Below, piece by piece: positions 20,403 through 34,039 of a stretch of DNA of 64,000 nt. How positions within the stretch are numbered: position 1 is the first letter of the stretch; each line of letters starts with the position of its first letter. Both the position numbers and the translations under genes were made by a program. The notes under the pieces were generated by a model that was given only the letters and a program-made list of their open reading frames with translations, did no database searches and was not told the DNA's origin. Origin of the DNA: Incurvaria masculella (Eukaryota > Arthropoda > Insecta > Lepidoptera > Incurvariidae); contig OX335644.1 of the NCBI GenBank assembly GCA_946894095.1, positions 14,179,595 through 14,243,594 on the forward strand, in the 5' to 3' direction.

Positions 20403-23400
20403 TTAATAATATTTCATTGAACGTGTACAGGAAGATACCTATGATAGTAATTATAGGATTTGAACATGGATACTAATAATTATATGTTTCTAAATGGTAC
20501 AGATATTAAAATAAATCACAGAGCCAACGCCACGCGACTGATGCTACTTAAAAGAATACGTTAAAAACAGACGGTGCACTGCGTCTTGATACATACATAA
20601 ACAATTAAAGTGAAGTCAAACAAGTGAACCGGATAAACTGACCGGACGGGCCGACAGTTCCGCCAGGCCAGTGTGTTCCGACCGCAGTCTCGGCCGGCCC
20701 CGCGCGCCCGCGGCTCGCGAGCCACTGGACCACTTTTTTACGCCGCGACATTTGCCCGCGAGTTCGATCCGTGTCATCTGACGTATTCCTTTTTTAATTT
20801 ACAGAACCCGTTCGATTATTTTTATTTTTAATTTGTATGGCTTCTCGGCGCGCCGCGATACAAATAAAAAGAGTCGAATGCCGCTATGTAAAAAGCCCTA
20901 GTACCGAGATGACCGAGCAAGGAAAAAAGGTATAAATAATTAAAATGAGTCTGTGAGAACGCTCCTAGCTTACGAGCCATGGGAACCGATAGTTGTATTT
21001 ATGGGCGATTCGATCAGAAGTGCGGACAGGTTGCTCGCGTTACGAGGTGACGGTTCATCGGCCATTTTGTTGTTTACAATATGGGAATGAGTAGAAACAA
21101 ATTTAAATTGATGTTCAACGTTTTACAAGTACACCTGATTTAAAGAAGCGAATTCACATTGTTAGTTTTAGACTTAAAGAATTTATAATTATTTAAACTT
21201 GAATACTTATAACATTAATGACAACAATTAACTGTCCTTCAAAAGTCCCTTCTGACCTTTATATTCTCGAGTAAAAGGAGCGAAACCTTTTCTGGGGGCA
21301 TATTTAAACTAACCCGAACCGCCCATTACGGAGCCCGCCGTAATTACGGAACCCTCATTTCTGGTGCCCGCGGGTCAAATTTTGACCCTCACTCGGACGC
21401 GGCGTTGGGTGCTCGTCGGGCGGGCGATCACGATGTTCTGGTGCAACTATATAGGGTTTTAAATATTTAATTGTAGAGTTGAGTTGAGCCTAGGGGAAGA
21501 ACGAGACCACGCCAACAGATGGGGTTATTTGAAGATCGGAGTGTATCATTAAAGAGAAACGATTAGCTTATGCTTTGTTCGGGCCCATGCAAAGCTTTTT
21601 GTACACATAGCCACGAATCCATACTTATATTATAAATGGGAAAGTTTATCTGTCTGTCTGTTGCGTTTTCCCGCCTTAACTGCTGAACCAATTTTGTGGC
21701 AAAAAAATTAGGAGGTGAAATTGTTGATAAAAATGTGTATGAGGAACAAGATAATATTCAGGAAATAATTCAGCCCGACATCATTCAAAACGAAATTGAC
21801 CCGAGCGGAGTCAAGTACCTCAGCTAGTTCATTATAAATGTAAAATATAGCCTTGTTAGTTGCGGCGAAATTGGCGTAGGTTTATTAGTTTTGTTACGAT
21901 TTTCAAAATAAGTTTTTAATTTTACAGCGCCATAAACAGCGGTGTGAAACTTCACAATTATAAGAAAATATAATTCATTATTAATATTAACCTTAATTTC
22001 TTATGAATTCGTGACAAAATAGGGCAAAAATATTGCACTATTTTGTTCGTTCAGATACCGAGATACAGTATGGATCGGGACATCGTTTAAATAATTTTTC
22101 ATGATTTTATCTTTATAGATAGATAGAAGAAGATAATCGGGACACACATGCATAGTAAAAATATAAACCTCAATTGAATTTTGCGAATGTTTTAAATGAA
22201 AAATCAAGCATTTATTGAAGTGTAAATGTTTCTTAAAGTAGTTTAACTGGGGTATATTTTTAAATTCCATGCAAGCTAATGCTCCCGAGTTGCATACCTA
22301 ATGTTTTATTAAGATTTGAAAATATATCACAGCATACTTCTTTTTATCACAATTCGATTGATAGAGATTGGATGTATTTGCGAGTGTCAGGCGACATAAA
22401 AGGCTCTATTTTATTGACAGACAGACAGACAGACAGCCAATAGAGTAATCCTTTAACTGTTCCCTTTTTAATTTTGAGAAATTGAACCATAAAAACGCAC
22501 TAGTGAGTGCAGATAATATAATTGAGAACTAAACTCGAGAAAGTAGTTTACAGAATGATGTATCCGCCAAGGCACTGGATGGAGATGTCCGCGAACTGCC
22601 AATATAAAAAGACTGTCCGATTAGACACAGCCATAGAATTGAGAATCGGATAGAAAGCCTATAAACGTACTAGCGTCTTTTTTTATTAGTTCTGTAAATT
22701 TATACAGAAATATTTTTAGAAAAATAAAAAAGTTTCTGTTCGGGAATCAACCTAGTTGATTTTGAAAATTTTAAAGCATCCTGCATTCTTGCACCAGTTC
22801 CAGGCACTCCCGATAACTTCACTTATTACGCCTTACTATAGGTACGCTTACTATACTGAGTTTGAAAAAAAAATGCAGTTTTAGTGTTTACTAAAATCGG
22901 TCCCATGTGACTTCTTTGAGCGTCTTTCTTCTTTGTGCTATTTCTTATAGATTCGCATTTGACCATGAAGGCACACTAGAAAAAAGTCACTTCGAATAAA
23001 CGGCAGACGAGATAAAAAAATAATTATATTCTTATTACTATTAAAATAAATATTACATTATCCATTTAAATGCGTTTGAATACCTAAAGAAAAATCAAGA
23101 TAAGGATTAATTATCAAGAGTGAAGCGACACGATTTAGCCTATTCCAATTCTGTGGATACACAGATTTAAATAGCTGTAATTAACATTGCCTCACGTACT
23201 AGGCACCGTTAGCCATTATTTACCTGCTATGCGGTCGAAAAACTCTATAAATCCGCCATTTTATGGTCAAACTCGATAAAACGAACAGTGAATGCGAAAC
23301 AGGCGCTTTCGGCGAACCAGTAGAGAATATGGTTCAATAATCGGGGGAAAGTTAACTTGAACCGAGACAATATTACAGCGAACGAGCGTGTGGAATGTTA

Positions 23401-25371
23401 TCTGTGCGTTATATTAGAGTTCAATGCGTGGCGGATGGCGCGGTTTTAAAGCCGCCCAAAATCTCCATAGAGAAGTCGATTAAAAAGTGTATAACATTTA
23501 CGATGTTGAAGCATGTTTTAGTATATTTAATTAATAACAATTAGCAGGCCATAGGATAGCTAAATTATGTCAAAGTTATCAATCGCATTTTTTATTAGAA
23601 CTAGCAATTCATTAAAATAAAAAAATGGACTAGACAGATCGAAATAATTGGATTTGAGTGAATTTTATTAGTAGAACAAGTTACTGAATGTATTTTTAGT
23701 TCGTATAAATATTAAGTAAGTTGAGAAACATTAGTACCTTACCTACTTAAGAAAATGGATATTGGATTGTTAAATTCCCATTTGGATTAAATTCGAAATA
23801 TTATTGGATTAAATTCACAATTCAGATAAGATAAGAAATAATATAAGCTCATTTCCTGTTCAATGTGAATATTTTATATTTATATTTATGCAATAGTCAT
23901 CAAAATTATATCATAATTATTATTTTTCATTAATTGTATTTACTTTAGAAGCTCAGATTTCGAATTGCATGATATCAAAAATAAAAAAAAATCAATAATC
24001 ATTTTGAAGAATATGTGGTAAGTTCTCCAACTGTTATAAACCCTGACCAATGCAGGCAAGCCAGTAATCTGCCGGGACAAATTGGATTATAACTCAGCGC
24101 TTCCACTCTCCTGATCGACTCGAGGGCACATTCTAATCGAATCCCTATCTCCCGCCTGTCTCACAGCTACCATCATCACCACCACTGCTACCAGCGCCAT
24201 TACCACCATCACCACGCACTACCAGCACCACAGTCGATGGTCGGCGAGCCGCTTCCCGGTCGGAAAACTCGTTCGACTCATAAATAAATAGTTAGAGGTC
24301 TCATAATTGCACTGTCACCCGGGCTGCCGCTGCCGCTGCCGGGGAGACGGGGTCGGTTAGCTGGGCTATTACGGGGACAGGGCTTCCATTCTGTAACCTG
24401 ATCGAGCCCTCGGGCACGTCAGGGGAGGTAGCTCGAGAATAAACTGGATACTGACGGTCCGAAGGAATGGCGCGCCGACTAAAGGATTGATGCCGAAGTT
24501 ATTCACGATGACTACAAGTTTTGATCGTTTCTGTCAAAATCGGTTGGGAAGGTCAACCAAAGCGTTTTATCAATCAATTCCCCATACTACGGGTGATAAC
24601 TAATGCTCTTAATGATTTTCTAGGTTCTAAAAATTTTGGATTCTAAAATATATTGTGAAAATATACATCTTCATGTTTTAATTGTTTACAAACATTCAAA
24701 CCTTCTATTTCCGCTGCCTTCACGACAGTTCTAATAAAAGATGGCGCCATCATAGTTCGCCCCTGTTATTTATGCTTAAATTATGTTGCCCGAAGAACGT
24801 GAATGCAAAATGGTGAAAAATTGTAGACCATGTTATTGCAGTTCAGTTTTTCTATTTTGGAAAGAAACCTAATTGCTTACAAAAAAATAAAATTCGATCC
24901 GGTAGTTGAGTTAGGTATGATCGAGTCAAATAATAACCCAACGAAGAATTATGAAGTTTATTCAAATATCAAACAGATATTTCGGCAATAATAATGATAT
25001 AAAAATAAACTGAAGGGATTTTATTTTCGATGTTCCTATATACTTCACCTGCCGAGGCAGCTGTAGGAAGCACGGTATCTCAGGCTTCTCACATAGGATA
25101 GCCGAGTCGACTGAACCATCAATTGAGTCTGGCACCTACTCTATCATCATTTGACGTCGTACGCGAGCGACGAGCGACGTGTAGTGGTGACATTTTTAAC
25201 ATCTGAACATGGAAGCGAGTGGTTGGAAGATCAAATGCTTGGTAGAGACAAGCCTTATCGAATGCTTTATGCATTTGAAGAGTTACATTCATGCGAAGAA
25301 ATACATTTCGATTTTCGATAGTTGAAATGAAATCCTCAAAAGTGCCATTTTTATGTTCCTTAGTAGTTCAA
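20403..25371. other. Repeat-poor part of the giant intron, possible cis-regulatory sequence
   Basis: No coding sequence. GC-rich patches stand at 20640-20720, 21320-21430 and 24300-24420. The palindrome CCGTAATTACGG (21338-21349) contains a homeodomain TAATTA core, and (GACA)n lies at 22420-22438. Relative freedom from SINEs is unlike the rest of the intron. Any regulatory role is inference. Confidence 0.35.
21610..21832 (-). repeat. Fragment of the ACTAG...TATAGAT element
   Basis: ACTTATATTATAAATGGGAA, TGTCTGTCTGTTGCG and GAACCAATTTTGTGGC lie at the left end; GACCCGAGCGGAGTC and CCTCAGCTAGTTC at the right end are the complement of the start of the copy at 26836. Confidence 0.65.
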
Positions 25372-25751
25372 TTTTTTTTATGTAACTGGACATGGATGGC
25401 TAATATCAAACTGAACGTCAGATAACACACAACATGGGAAATTAGGTGCTATGTCAGAACCTTCCTTATATTCTCTTATATACTCGGCTGCATTAAACTG
25501 GATGGAAAACACGGACATTTTTCATTGCCGCTTCGACCATGGTTTATTCAATGCGATGGTACCAACCCGTGCGAGATTAAACGTACCACCTAGTAAGTAA
25601 GGAAGGGGACCCATAATTTTACGTGGAATCCGAACCACGGCCAGCCTCAGCGGTTGAAAATGGTATAACCCATCCAGAACCTAACTGCGCTCAGAGGTGC
25701 TTACCCAGCCTATCGAATCGCAAGGCGTCGCACGATTGGGCTACCGAGGCT
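25372..25751 (-). repeat. SINE, 5S-rRNA-like head, near full length
   Basis: The same architecture as 870-1241: T run and TGTAACTGGACATGGATGG tail, body CATTGCCGCTTCGACCATGG, and head (minus) GCGCAGTTAGGTTCTGGATG then GGT; it ends at GGGCTACCGAGGC. Confidence 0.85.
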
Positions 25752-26559
25752 GACAAATGTCAAAAATGTTTTTACTTGGTCACATTTTATTATGTTTGGG
25801 GCATGATTTGAGTGAACACATAACTACGGATTGATTATAAAAGTCGATGGAAGCCAAACAACAGACAGGCCGTGCGGAAGTTACACGTTCACAAGTTATT
25901 GATTGAACAATTAACATTTAACAGAATCAATAAAAACGTATACTGAAAGTAATTTTCTCCCCGGTAAAGTTATTCAGTGATATTTAAGTTTAGGTTATGA
26001 AACTGATATTGAGAATTGGGTTGGATAATCGTTTAGGAGCTAAGAAAACCCTGAGATTTGTAATTTACTTGGTGGAACAGAAACTAAGGATATGATTTTA
26101 CCTAATAGATGTACACTCATTAATAAACTTAAAGATAAACGAAGTAGAGTGTGAAAAGCCAACAGTAGTAGTCATATAAAACATACAAACAGAAAAGCTC
26201 ACAGAGGCCTCGTCGTACACATAAAATTATTAAAAATATCATAACGATAGCTGTTTGGTATAAGCCATACGTGTCAGGTTCCATAAATGAAAATCTGACT
26301 TATTTTGCGAGATAGTTATGCAAAGTGTGAAATCGCCAGTAACGTTTATTAGTAATCGTTCTAAGTTCGTATGTTTAAGTAGTTGCACACTGGATAACTA
26401 ATCAAATGATCATTGACGTTGTAAGATGTTTTTATTACCAATGCTGGTAGTGTTTAATCATTTGCTGTATTAATTTGATCCACTCAACACATCAAACATT
26501 AGCAGCCACCGCGTGGAGCCCTGACGAGTAGACATATCGAAAAGAATAAAGAGCAGTGC

Positions 26560-26810
26560 GAAGGCATGATGACACCGGCAGCACCGGGCCGGGCCGCATT
26601 GCACGTCTGCGGTTATAATTCACGCGCTATCTGCGGAGACGGGGCTGCACCAACGGCGAGGGCACGGGAGGGCGCGGGAAGGCTCGGGAGGGCGCGGGAG
26701 GGCGAGGGCGCGGGCGCGGCCGGACCGGCTATACGTTATTCTCGGAGGCGGCGCAGCTTCCTTTCCGGGGGCGATCGGCGGCGAGCGCCTCGACGCACCC
26801 GCACGGTGCT
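26560..26810. other. GC-rich island
   Basis: CpG-dense with imperfect GGGAGGGCGC-type repeats (26672-26720). Open frames across it look like composition artefacts. Confidence 0.5.
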
Positions 26811-26835
26811 CTACCATCTCTCGTTTATTTTTCAC

Positions 26836-27960
26836 TAGCTGCGGTACCCGGCTCCGCTCGGGTTAGTGTCGGCTAAATTATCTCATGGATAAAAAGTAGC
26901 CCACATGACTGGTCCAAAATAGGGTCAAACTGGTCCAGGACAATGTATCCATGTACCAAATTTAATCAAGATCGTTCGAGCCGAAATAGCATGATTTAAT
27001 GAGAAACATCCAATAATTCCCATTTAGAGCTTCGTTGACGTTTGGTGGCTATTTAAAAAAAAAAACATTTGCCGCGAGAACCTTTCTGCACTTTCACTGC
27101 AACATTGCTTACCTAGTAAGTAACGTGTAACGTAGGTAAGTTTTGCGTGGACTCCAACCCACAGCCAGCCTCAACATCGAAAACAGTAACCCATCTCGAA
27201 CCTGACTGCTCCCAGAGATGCTATACATTGATAAAATACGCATATAAATCAGGTAAGTGGTTCGCATGTTATAAGACTTTAAGACTCACTACTTACCCTT
27301 CTGGTAATGAAGCGTTATATTATGTAATCTATAAGTTTTTAGTAGAATCAGGCTAGACGTAGATACAATGCACATCTAAATCGAGTAATTGGTTCTCAAG
27401 GATTTTATTCTGTTGGTCGCTCCTCCGGCGATTTAGCGTGATGCCAAGTAGTCCTAAAGATGCAGGAAATACCAAGCCGTACTTCAGTAAAAGTAAGCGC
27501 TGCCGCCGCAAAGCCGAGCCGTGCATAGCATTGCAGTTTGTATGACAGCCCCATCTTAGCGTAAGCGGAACTGAATTCTATTTAGCCAATCCTAATTCCC
27601 GGGTAGTTAAATGTACATGTACTAAGTTTTACAAATCGCTAGTGCCTTGAAAATTCGCCAAACGGACACCAAACAGTCACGACGTCTGCCCTCCCCCCGC
27701 CGCCGCTCCCCGCCTCCGCCCCCGGCCCCGCTCCCCCTGGTGTGAAGTAGCGCTACCGGCATCGTTTTCGCAGCCCCGTGAAAGTTCTAAAGCCCATGGG
27801 CACATAAATTGTAGCCTATGTGTTATTCTGATGTATAAGCTATATTATTGTAAAGATTCATTAGAATCCATTCAGTAGTTTTTACGTGAAAGAGTAACAA
27901 ACATCCATCCATCCATCCATCCATTATTACAAACTTTCCCCTTTATAATATTTATTAGAT
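26836..27960 (+). repeat. ACTAG...TATAGAT element, interrupted
   Basis: It starts ACTAGCTGCGGTACCCGG with TCCGCTCGGG and ends AACTTTCCCCTTTATAATAT. Inside it are a 5S-headed SINE fragment (27136-27222) and a short LINE piece (27740-27805), so it was the target of later insertions. A (CATC)n run at 27903-27923 sits just before the end. Confidence 0.6.
27136..27222 (-). repeat. SINE fragment with 5S-like head
   Basis: GCGTGGACTCCAACCCAC, then AACCCATCTCGAACCTGACT and GCTCCCAGAGATGC on plus. The minus strand gives the head/body junction of the 5S-type SINE. Confidence 0.65.
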
Positions 27961-28013
27961 TTTTGCATGTAACCGAACTAATATAACACATCGCATTCCC
28001 GAAAGGATTCATG
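27961..28013 (-). repeat. SINE tail fragment
   Basis: CATGTAACCGAACTAATATA and CGCATTCCCGAAAGGATTCA, a short piece of the shared tail. Confidence 0.5.
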
Positions 28014-28058
28014 AAAAATGAATAATGAGCACATCATCTACCATGTGAGGCTCTGAGG

Positions 28059-28217
28059 CTGAGCTAAATAGTGGTAACAGAAACGAAGACTAACGAAAAG
28101 AAGTACTTTGTGACATCACTTTGCATTACTTTGACATTTCGTCTATTAAAAATGTGAAAAAGGGACGTCACAAAGTACTATTTTCGCTTAGTTTCTGTTA
28201 CGACTATTTATCTCAGC
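28059..28217. mobile_element. MITE-like fold-back element A
   Basis: 159 bp. The left arm GCTGAGCTAAATAGTGGTAA-CAGAAAC...AAGTACTTTGTGAC is complementary over about 55 bp to the right arm GTCACAAAGTACTATTTTCG...ACTATTTATCTCAGC. A right-end fragment of the same family lies at 43826-43855. Confidence 0.8.
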
Positions 28218-28998
28218 ACGCCTTGCTGGCTCGCTTGCTGCCTCATACGCGCGGTAAGCCGTCAATCTAAATATGTTTACACTACCTATATTTGTTTATT
28301 TTAAGTTCCCATTTAAATAAGATTATGGTTTCCGGAATTTCCCTCATACATTACTTAATATATAGTTTACTTTTTTTTAATTTCTACAGAATTAAACAAA
28401 TGTTAACGGTTACATTTTTAAATTTCAGTTTCACATTAATTTTAGAAGCTATCAAATTATATAATTTTAACAATACAGACATTTATAAAAAAAATGTAAC
28501 TACATGTAGTGAAATAAACATGTATTAAGTAGAGCGCCTTTCGCGAGCGGCGCACTGTAAACAGGTTGCGGCGCGGGAGCAAAAAGGTTAAAGCATCTCA
28601 GTTCCGAGCGGGGCGGGGGCGCGGGGGAGGCGGGGGATGATAAAAGTATAGCGGTGGCTATAGAGAGCTATGTTAATTACACGCATGTACAGTCGACGAC
28701 ACGAACAACGACACACTTTGGCCTTCGACCGTTTACAGACGCAACCGAGGGTACTGTAGGATAGGCTCACATATATTAATCTCACGGCGGGATTGTTTTC
28801 TACTGTATTTAGCATGAAACTTGACATTTGATCTGTATAGCCTTGTGTACACAGAGTGTAGCAACGACCAGTACATACGATTTGGAAAATTATTATTGGG
28901 ATTGAAATTAACACAAAAGTTACAACTTTTTTCTGAATACCCTCTAATTAAAATGTTCGACTCTTTATAAAAACAAATTCAGTAATTTAGTGTAAAAT

Positions 28999-29070
28999 TA
29001 TGGGATGGCTAATATCATACCTACTGTCATAACATTAGCCTGACACGCCACGTGATCTAGGTTCCTTGCA
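28999..29070 (-). repeat. SINE tail fragment
   Basis: TTATGGGATGGCTAATATCA, TGTCATAACATTAGCCTGAC, then a diverged end. Confidence 0.6.
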
Positions 29071-29759
29071 AATTACATAGACGGAAAGATAAAATAAAAA
29101 AATTGAAAAACACTCGGAACTTGGCACGGGCACAGCCCGGCTTTAGAGATAAAAAATCCCCATTTTTTCTTGGAAAAAGATGAGGATTACGCTGGCGAAA
29201 TTAATGTACTGGCCGTAGCAACAGACTGAATATTTCATCTTATGAACACCAATACTTGTACAGATAATAGGAATCATGAAATGGCGCTGTGCGTCTGGGC
29301 TAGTGGTTTCTGTTGTTTTTCTTCGCCTGAAGGAAAGGGGTGGCGACCAAAGCCCACGTGTATAGAGGCAGCGTAGCCACGTATCAGGACCTACAAATGC
29401 ACCGAACGAAGCCCCGAAAAAATGTTTCTCGTTGGAAGGAAGGCACGAATTTAAAGAAAAAAGTTGTTTGCACTAAATAGCGTCTTGTTTTCTTTTGTTT
29501 GTTCTTACGTTTTCTCAAGTCTCGTCGGAACTCAAGAACATCAGGAGGTAGCGAATTCGCAAGCGAACTGACAAGTACAAGTACAAGTGGTTGCGCCACC
29601 CCCATTCACACGAGCTTCGGTTGGCGGAAGTGGCAACCGAAGCTCGATGGTATGTACCACCGTCCAGAAAAGTTTGATTTAGTCAAAACGTTTTTTATCA
29701 AGATTCGCTCGCATTACATCGATAATCACGCGTATGTCTCGAGCGAGCTCGTTATTTCG

Positions 29760-29980
29760 CAGTCGGCGTGCGTTCCGGCGCGGCGGGGCGGCGGGGCGGC
29801 GAGGTCACCGCGCGCGGTGCGGGGTGCGCGCGGGGGTGCGGGCGCGCGGGCGAGGGAGGGGGAGCGGGTCGCGCCCGGGGCTACCGCGCGGGCGCACGCG
29901 CAAATTGATGCCTGCCCGCTACGTGCATCCTGCGGCGGGCGGCAATGGGCTCCGACTAGTGAGGAGCCGCCCGCTCGATA
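29760..29980. other. GC-rich island
   Basis: GGCGCGGCGGGGCGGCGGGG and many CpGs; about 80% GC. Open frames on plus are compositional. A clear contrast with AT-rich flanks. Confidence 0.55.
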
Positions 29981-30060
29981 TTTTTAAAATCGATATTGAT
30001 GACTACCCACAAACACACGCACACTGGACATCTAGGTGCTATGCCAGAGCCTTCTTTGTA

Positions 30061-31900
30061 TACATTTATTTATTTGGTATGCCAAAAATATCATACATAC
30101 AAAGGAATACTACTAAAAATAACATAATTAAAGTGTAAATGTCAATTAGAAGTCGACGCCACTTCAAAAAAATTACGGAATGCTTATCTTATTAATTTAA
30201 ATATACACAAACAATATTAAACTAACAATAAAAAGAAAAAAAAAAACACTGAATAAAAGAAGCATAAGAAAACTGCGAAACAACGCTATATTACACGGAT
30301 TCATTTTAAGCGATGGTGCCAATCTACAAAGGAATATCCCTATAAAAATTATAAAAGAGTTTAACCCTTAAATCAGTTTTACGTATTTTTTTATTTACTT
30401 ATTTCTTACATATTTTATTACTAGCATAACGGTTTGATAAGCTTTTTATACATTTATGAATAGTAACATTAATAGTGATTTTTAGATTCTTTGATTCATG
30501 ACCATGAATCAGAGAATCTAAAATCATGAATCCAAAACGATTTTAAATACCCTAACCTCTTGTTAAAAGAACCGGCGCGTATTTATATTTCCATACGTAC
30601 GTTATAGTTCCAAAAATTAACAACTGTAAGATTAAATAAACAGAGACAGGACAGTCGAATAAAGAAAATCAGAAGTATACAAGTGTATTTCTTTTTTAAA
30701 TATCGACAAGTCAGAGAGGAGAAGACGATACAATTCGATAGATATCAACTGACGAAAATAGCCCATTGACCGAGCACTTTACCCTAAATGTTGTATTTAG
30801 AACCAAAGTATATTTGACATTATTTACTGGTCGCGTTATTAAATTCTGCGAGGAGAAAACGAAACAAGGCTGTTAGAACCCACTCTTGAAATATGCGATT
30901 TTAGTTATGCATTTATGAGGCAGATAAGGATCCAAATGATCGACATCTACATATGTTGCGACACTCGGCGGTGGTGGCGCATCACTATGAGACAGTAGCG
31001 TGCTTCACAAACAACCTTTACGGCTGTTGTTACGAACTATAAAGATTGCTATTAATTTTAAAGCCTCCCTCTACAGAGGCCCTCGCAGTATATTTAGTCT
31101 CTCGTTGGATGCGACGACAGAACCCTCCAGCCGCGCGGCGGCCATCTTCTTTTGATAAACCTAATAATAAAGCAGTTGAAACTTTTACTAAAATAAAATC
31201 TCAAATAGATTTACAGTTGTGAAAATTATTAATAATACTACAGGCTTATTGTGAAAACTTTACGTTTCTAAGTTAATTCAGATAATAAAAAGGCCACAGA
31301 AAATTAGAGATGTTGCAAGATATGTGAAGAGAGCGTAAAACTAGATAGAGTTAGTGTAAGAAAACGTAATTATGATATATGTACTTAATAATAAGGTCGT
31401 AGAGTATAAAAGATAAAAATAATGGTTCACAGCCAATCACTTCACCGTGTTGATATAAAAGTTGCTATCGAAAATGTATTGATTCTGCCATAAACACAGC
31501 TTTTTTAGGAATCTTGTTATTTTAATTTTATTTGTTAGTTTATGCACAGCCTAAAAAAAATCATTACGTTGTTGCTTCATCCTAAGACTGACAGGGAGAT
31601 TAAAAACACCAGTTCAGTGCTTTCTTGTTGTGTGTAGGTTCTAGGTTTAGCAATTATTTCTTTAATGTTCCTCGATCAGTTTCCTCCACAACCTGAAAGA
31701 CGCTTAGAGAAGGATGGTGATGTACATACATACATGGATTTCTTCATCCATGCGATAAACAAAGACACTGCTGGCACGAGAACTAACGTTACGTTGACGA
31801 TGCAGAACGTTAGTCATGGAATGCCTCTCCAGGCGACTCTCGTATCGCCTTAAGAGCTCTCTTTTATTTTTAGCGCCGACTCGGTAATTACAGCAAGTTC
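30061..31900. other. AT-rich intronic DNA, nothing recognised except one hairpin
   Basis: No gene. A near-perfect hairpin with 22-bp arms lies at 30477-30525 (TTTAGATTCTTTGATTCATG facing ATGAATCAGAGAATCTAAAA). Confidence 0.6.
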
Positions 31901-31959
31901 GTATCTCAGCGGTCTTGCTCGTTTTCTTCTGTGGAAGAATTTCATCGCATTTCTGTGGG

Positions 31960-32018
31960 CCATGGGGAGGGCGGCGGCGGTGGCGGGTGAGGGCGGGCGG
32001 AGGGCGGCGGCGGCGGCG

Positions 32019-32049
<31 letters not shown>

Positions 32050-32060
32050 AGGAGGCGAGG
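31960..32060. repeat. (GGC)n-rich island
   Basis: GGCGGCGGCGGCGGCGGCGG continuing to GGAGGCGGCGGAGG; an imperfect trinucleotide repeat with no coding support. Confidence 0.75.
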
Positions 32061-32375
32061 TCACGAGCGTCCTCACGCGAGCATTTTTGGGCCTCAAACG
32101 TTTGGTGTTTGCCGACGGTCGAGGGCTGTAGCTGCGCCAATTTGCCCAAAAGGGGACACCCGTCGAGTCGAAAATAGCCGAACAGAGGAAAACCTCGGCA
32201 GCCTGTGGGAATTGGCGAATTGTAGAAGCTAAATGTTACTTTCATTTTATAGGGGGATGAAGTTAATGTGTTCGCAGAGCATTTTGATAATTAGAGCCTT
32301 GGCTCCAGCGATCATTTGCCACTTTAATGTGAAAGTGGCCACTTTCACGTGTAATGGCGGCAGCAGCGCCGGCGA

Positions 32376-32520
32376 GTGAGTTTGATTACGAATTCGCTTA
32401 CGACTAATTTTATAGAGAGCCAACAACACGTTAGAGCACGTAAGAACTTCACAGGACGTTATTTAGTGGAACGAACATTCGATGTTGCATGTTCCGAATT
32501 CGGAAGCGAACTAACTGCAG
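32376..32520. repeat. Fold-back element, related to 43473-43553
   Basis: TTGATTACGAATTCGCTTAC at the left and TTCCGAATTCGGAAGCGAAC at the right are roughly complementary. The interior GGAACGAACATTCGATGTTG recurs at 43510 (GGAACGAACATACGATGTTG). Confidence 0.6.
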
Positions 32521-33009
32521 TTAGATGTTGTCCAGTAACTCGTGGCTACCATACGAATGAGTTACGCTACTCCCGCCTTTCCATGCTCGCTGGATGGGCC
32601 TCGCTTGAAATACCCTTATGTGTGGTTAATCTCGAAATTCACATTCACCAGTGATAAAATGAAAGCGATGACATCATCAGAAAAAGAAAAATATTCACCC
32701 GTCCATGTAATTTTTTCTTGTTTTTATATCATCGGCCTTCCAGTGCTTTTCGATATTTTTTACAATTTCGGATTTGGCTATAAAAGTACAATTAAAAAAT
32801 TCAACCTGTATACAAATGTTCACGGATTATTACGCTTTTTAGAAATGTTAATTACTTTTTCGTGCTTAGCAAGCATGTCCGTTTTTGGCAACGAATTTAA
32901 GATGTATGTAGAATCGGCCGTGAGGCAAAGACACAATTGTTAAAGAAATAAAGCTGTAAAAAGAACGAATCGTAGAAAATATTGTCCAGGGAAATATAAG
33001 GTCACACTT

Positions 33010-33235
33010 TTAAGTAAATTGGACATCCATAACCTAGCACAACGCATGGGAAGTAGGAACACCTTCCTAATATTGCATGGCTCAGTACATTGAACTAGAT
33101 GGAAACCACGGACAATGTTTATTGCGGCTACGACCATCTTGTTATCCATCCAGTCCAATGTAGCCGTGCTCATAAAGGGAAGGTCCTGGCATGTCACCTA
33201 ATTCCTTCGGGAATGTTATAACTGTAGTCATAGTA
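33010..33235. repeat. Two SINE fragments joined head to head
   Basis: 33010-33150 is a minus-orientation piece (CACCTTCCTAATATTGCATG ... GGCTACGACCATCTTG). It is directly followed by a plus-orientation piece (CCATCCAGTCCAATGTAGCC ... CATGTCACCTAATTCC) to 33235. Confidence 0.7.
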
Positions 33236-33479
33236 ATGTAGATGTAGTTGTATAACCACAAATTATAAAACATCTCACTCCTACGCAAATCAATGAGCAC
33301 ACCAAATATTGCCTACGTATTGACCAATTGTAAAAGCCAATTGCCTACGTTTTGACTAATGGACGGGCGTGCCTTCAAAAGCATCATCGCGTCACCCACC
33401 CACTGCGCGCATTGTGTTTCCGCGCCGGGGCTTATCCTCCGATCGCGACCGCGCAAAAAGCGCCGACGCAATAATTGGA

Positions 33480-33690
33480 AATATCTCTAGGAAAGTGGGA
33501 GTGGAGAGGTGGAGAGGTGGAGAGGTCAAGCGGCACGAGCGGGAGGGAGCGGGAGGGAGCGGGAGGGAGCGATGCGTGCGAGCGGGACGGAGCGGCCGCG
33601 TCGCAGGTGGGCGGGGCCGGCGCGTGCTGCGGCGCGAGCGGGCCCGAGCAGCTCCGAGCGCAGCCGAGTGGACGCGCGACGCTTAGTACG
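33480..33690. repeat. GC-rich island with two short tandem repeats
   Basis: (GTGGAGAG)3 near 33499-33526 and a perfect (GGGAGGGAGC)3 at 33541-33570, followed by CpG-dense sequence to 33690. Not coding as far as can be seen. Confidence 0.75.
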
Positions 33691-34039
33691 TCGCTCTAGG
33701 AATTGTCTAGGAACGTATCTTTATCTTTGTCTAGGAACATTTTAATTTTTAATAATTAAATTTTAGCATTAAATAATAAGTAACACTGAAAATATTAATG
33801 TAAAAAAAATTATGCTCGTAAAAATACACTAACAAAACATAGCCATTTGTGAGAAATATGAATCCGAAATCTATTCATAGAAATATGAATGGCCTGTGAA
33901 TGTGAGTTAACGTAGCATTAGCCAGAGATCCCAGATTCTAACATTATTTTGTGTGGGTTTCGGCGCGTAAAAAATAAATACAATTGGACGCAATGTGTAT
34001 CTTCCCGTCTATACGTTAGTGACTAAGGGATTCATTGTT

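Noticed and set aside
22420..22438. CRISPR-like short repeats
   Set aside because: Simple (GACA)n microsatellite; no spaced repeats anywhere in the window fit a CRISPR array.
28588..28914. 108-codon minus frame with a hydrophobic start
   Set aside because: It looks faintly like a secreted peptide, but there is no family match, no conserved cysteine pattern I know and no promoter evidence.
29499..30138. Overlapping long open frames on plus
   Set aside because: Caused by about 80% GC content (few stops) in an island; no protein family resemblance.
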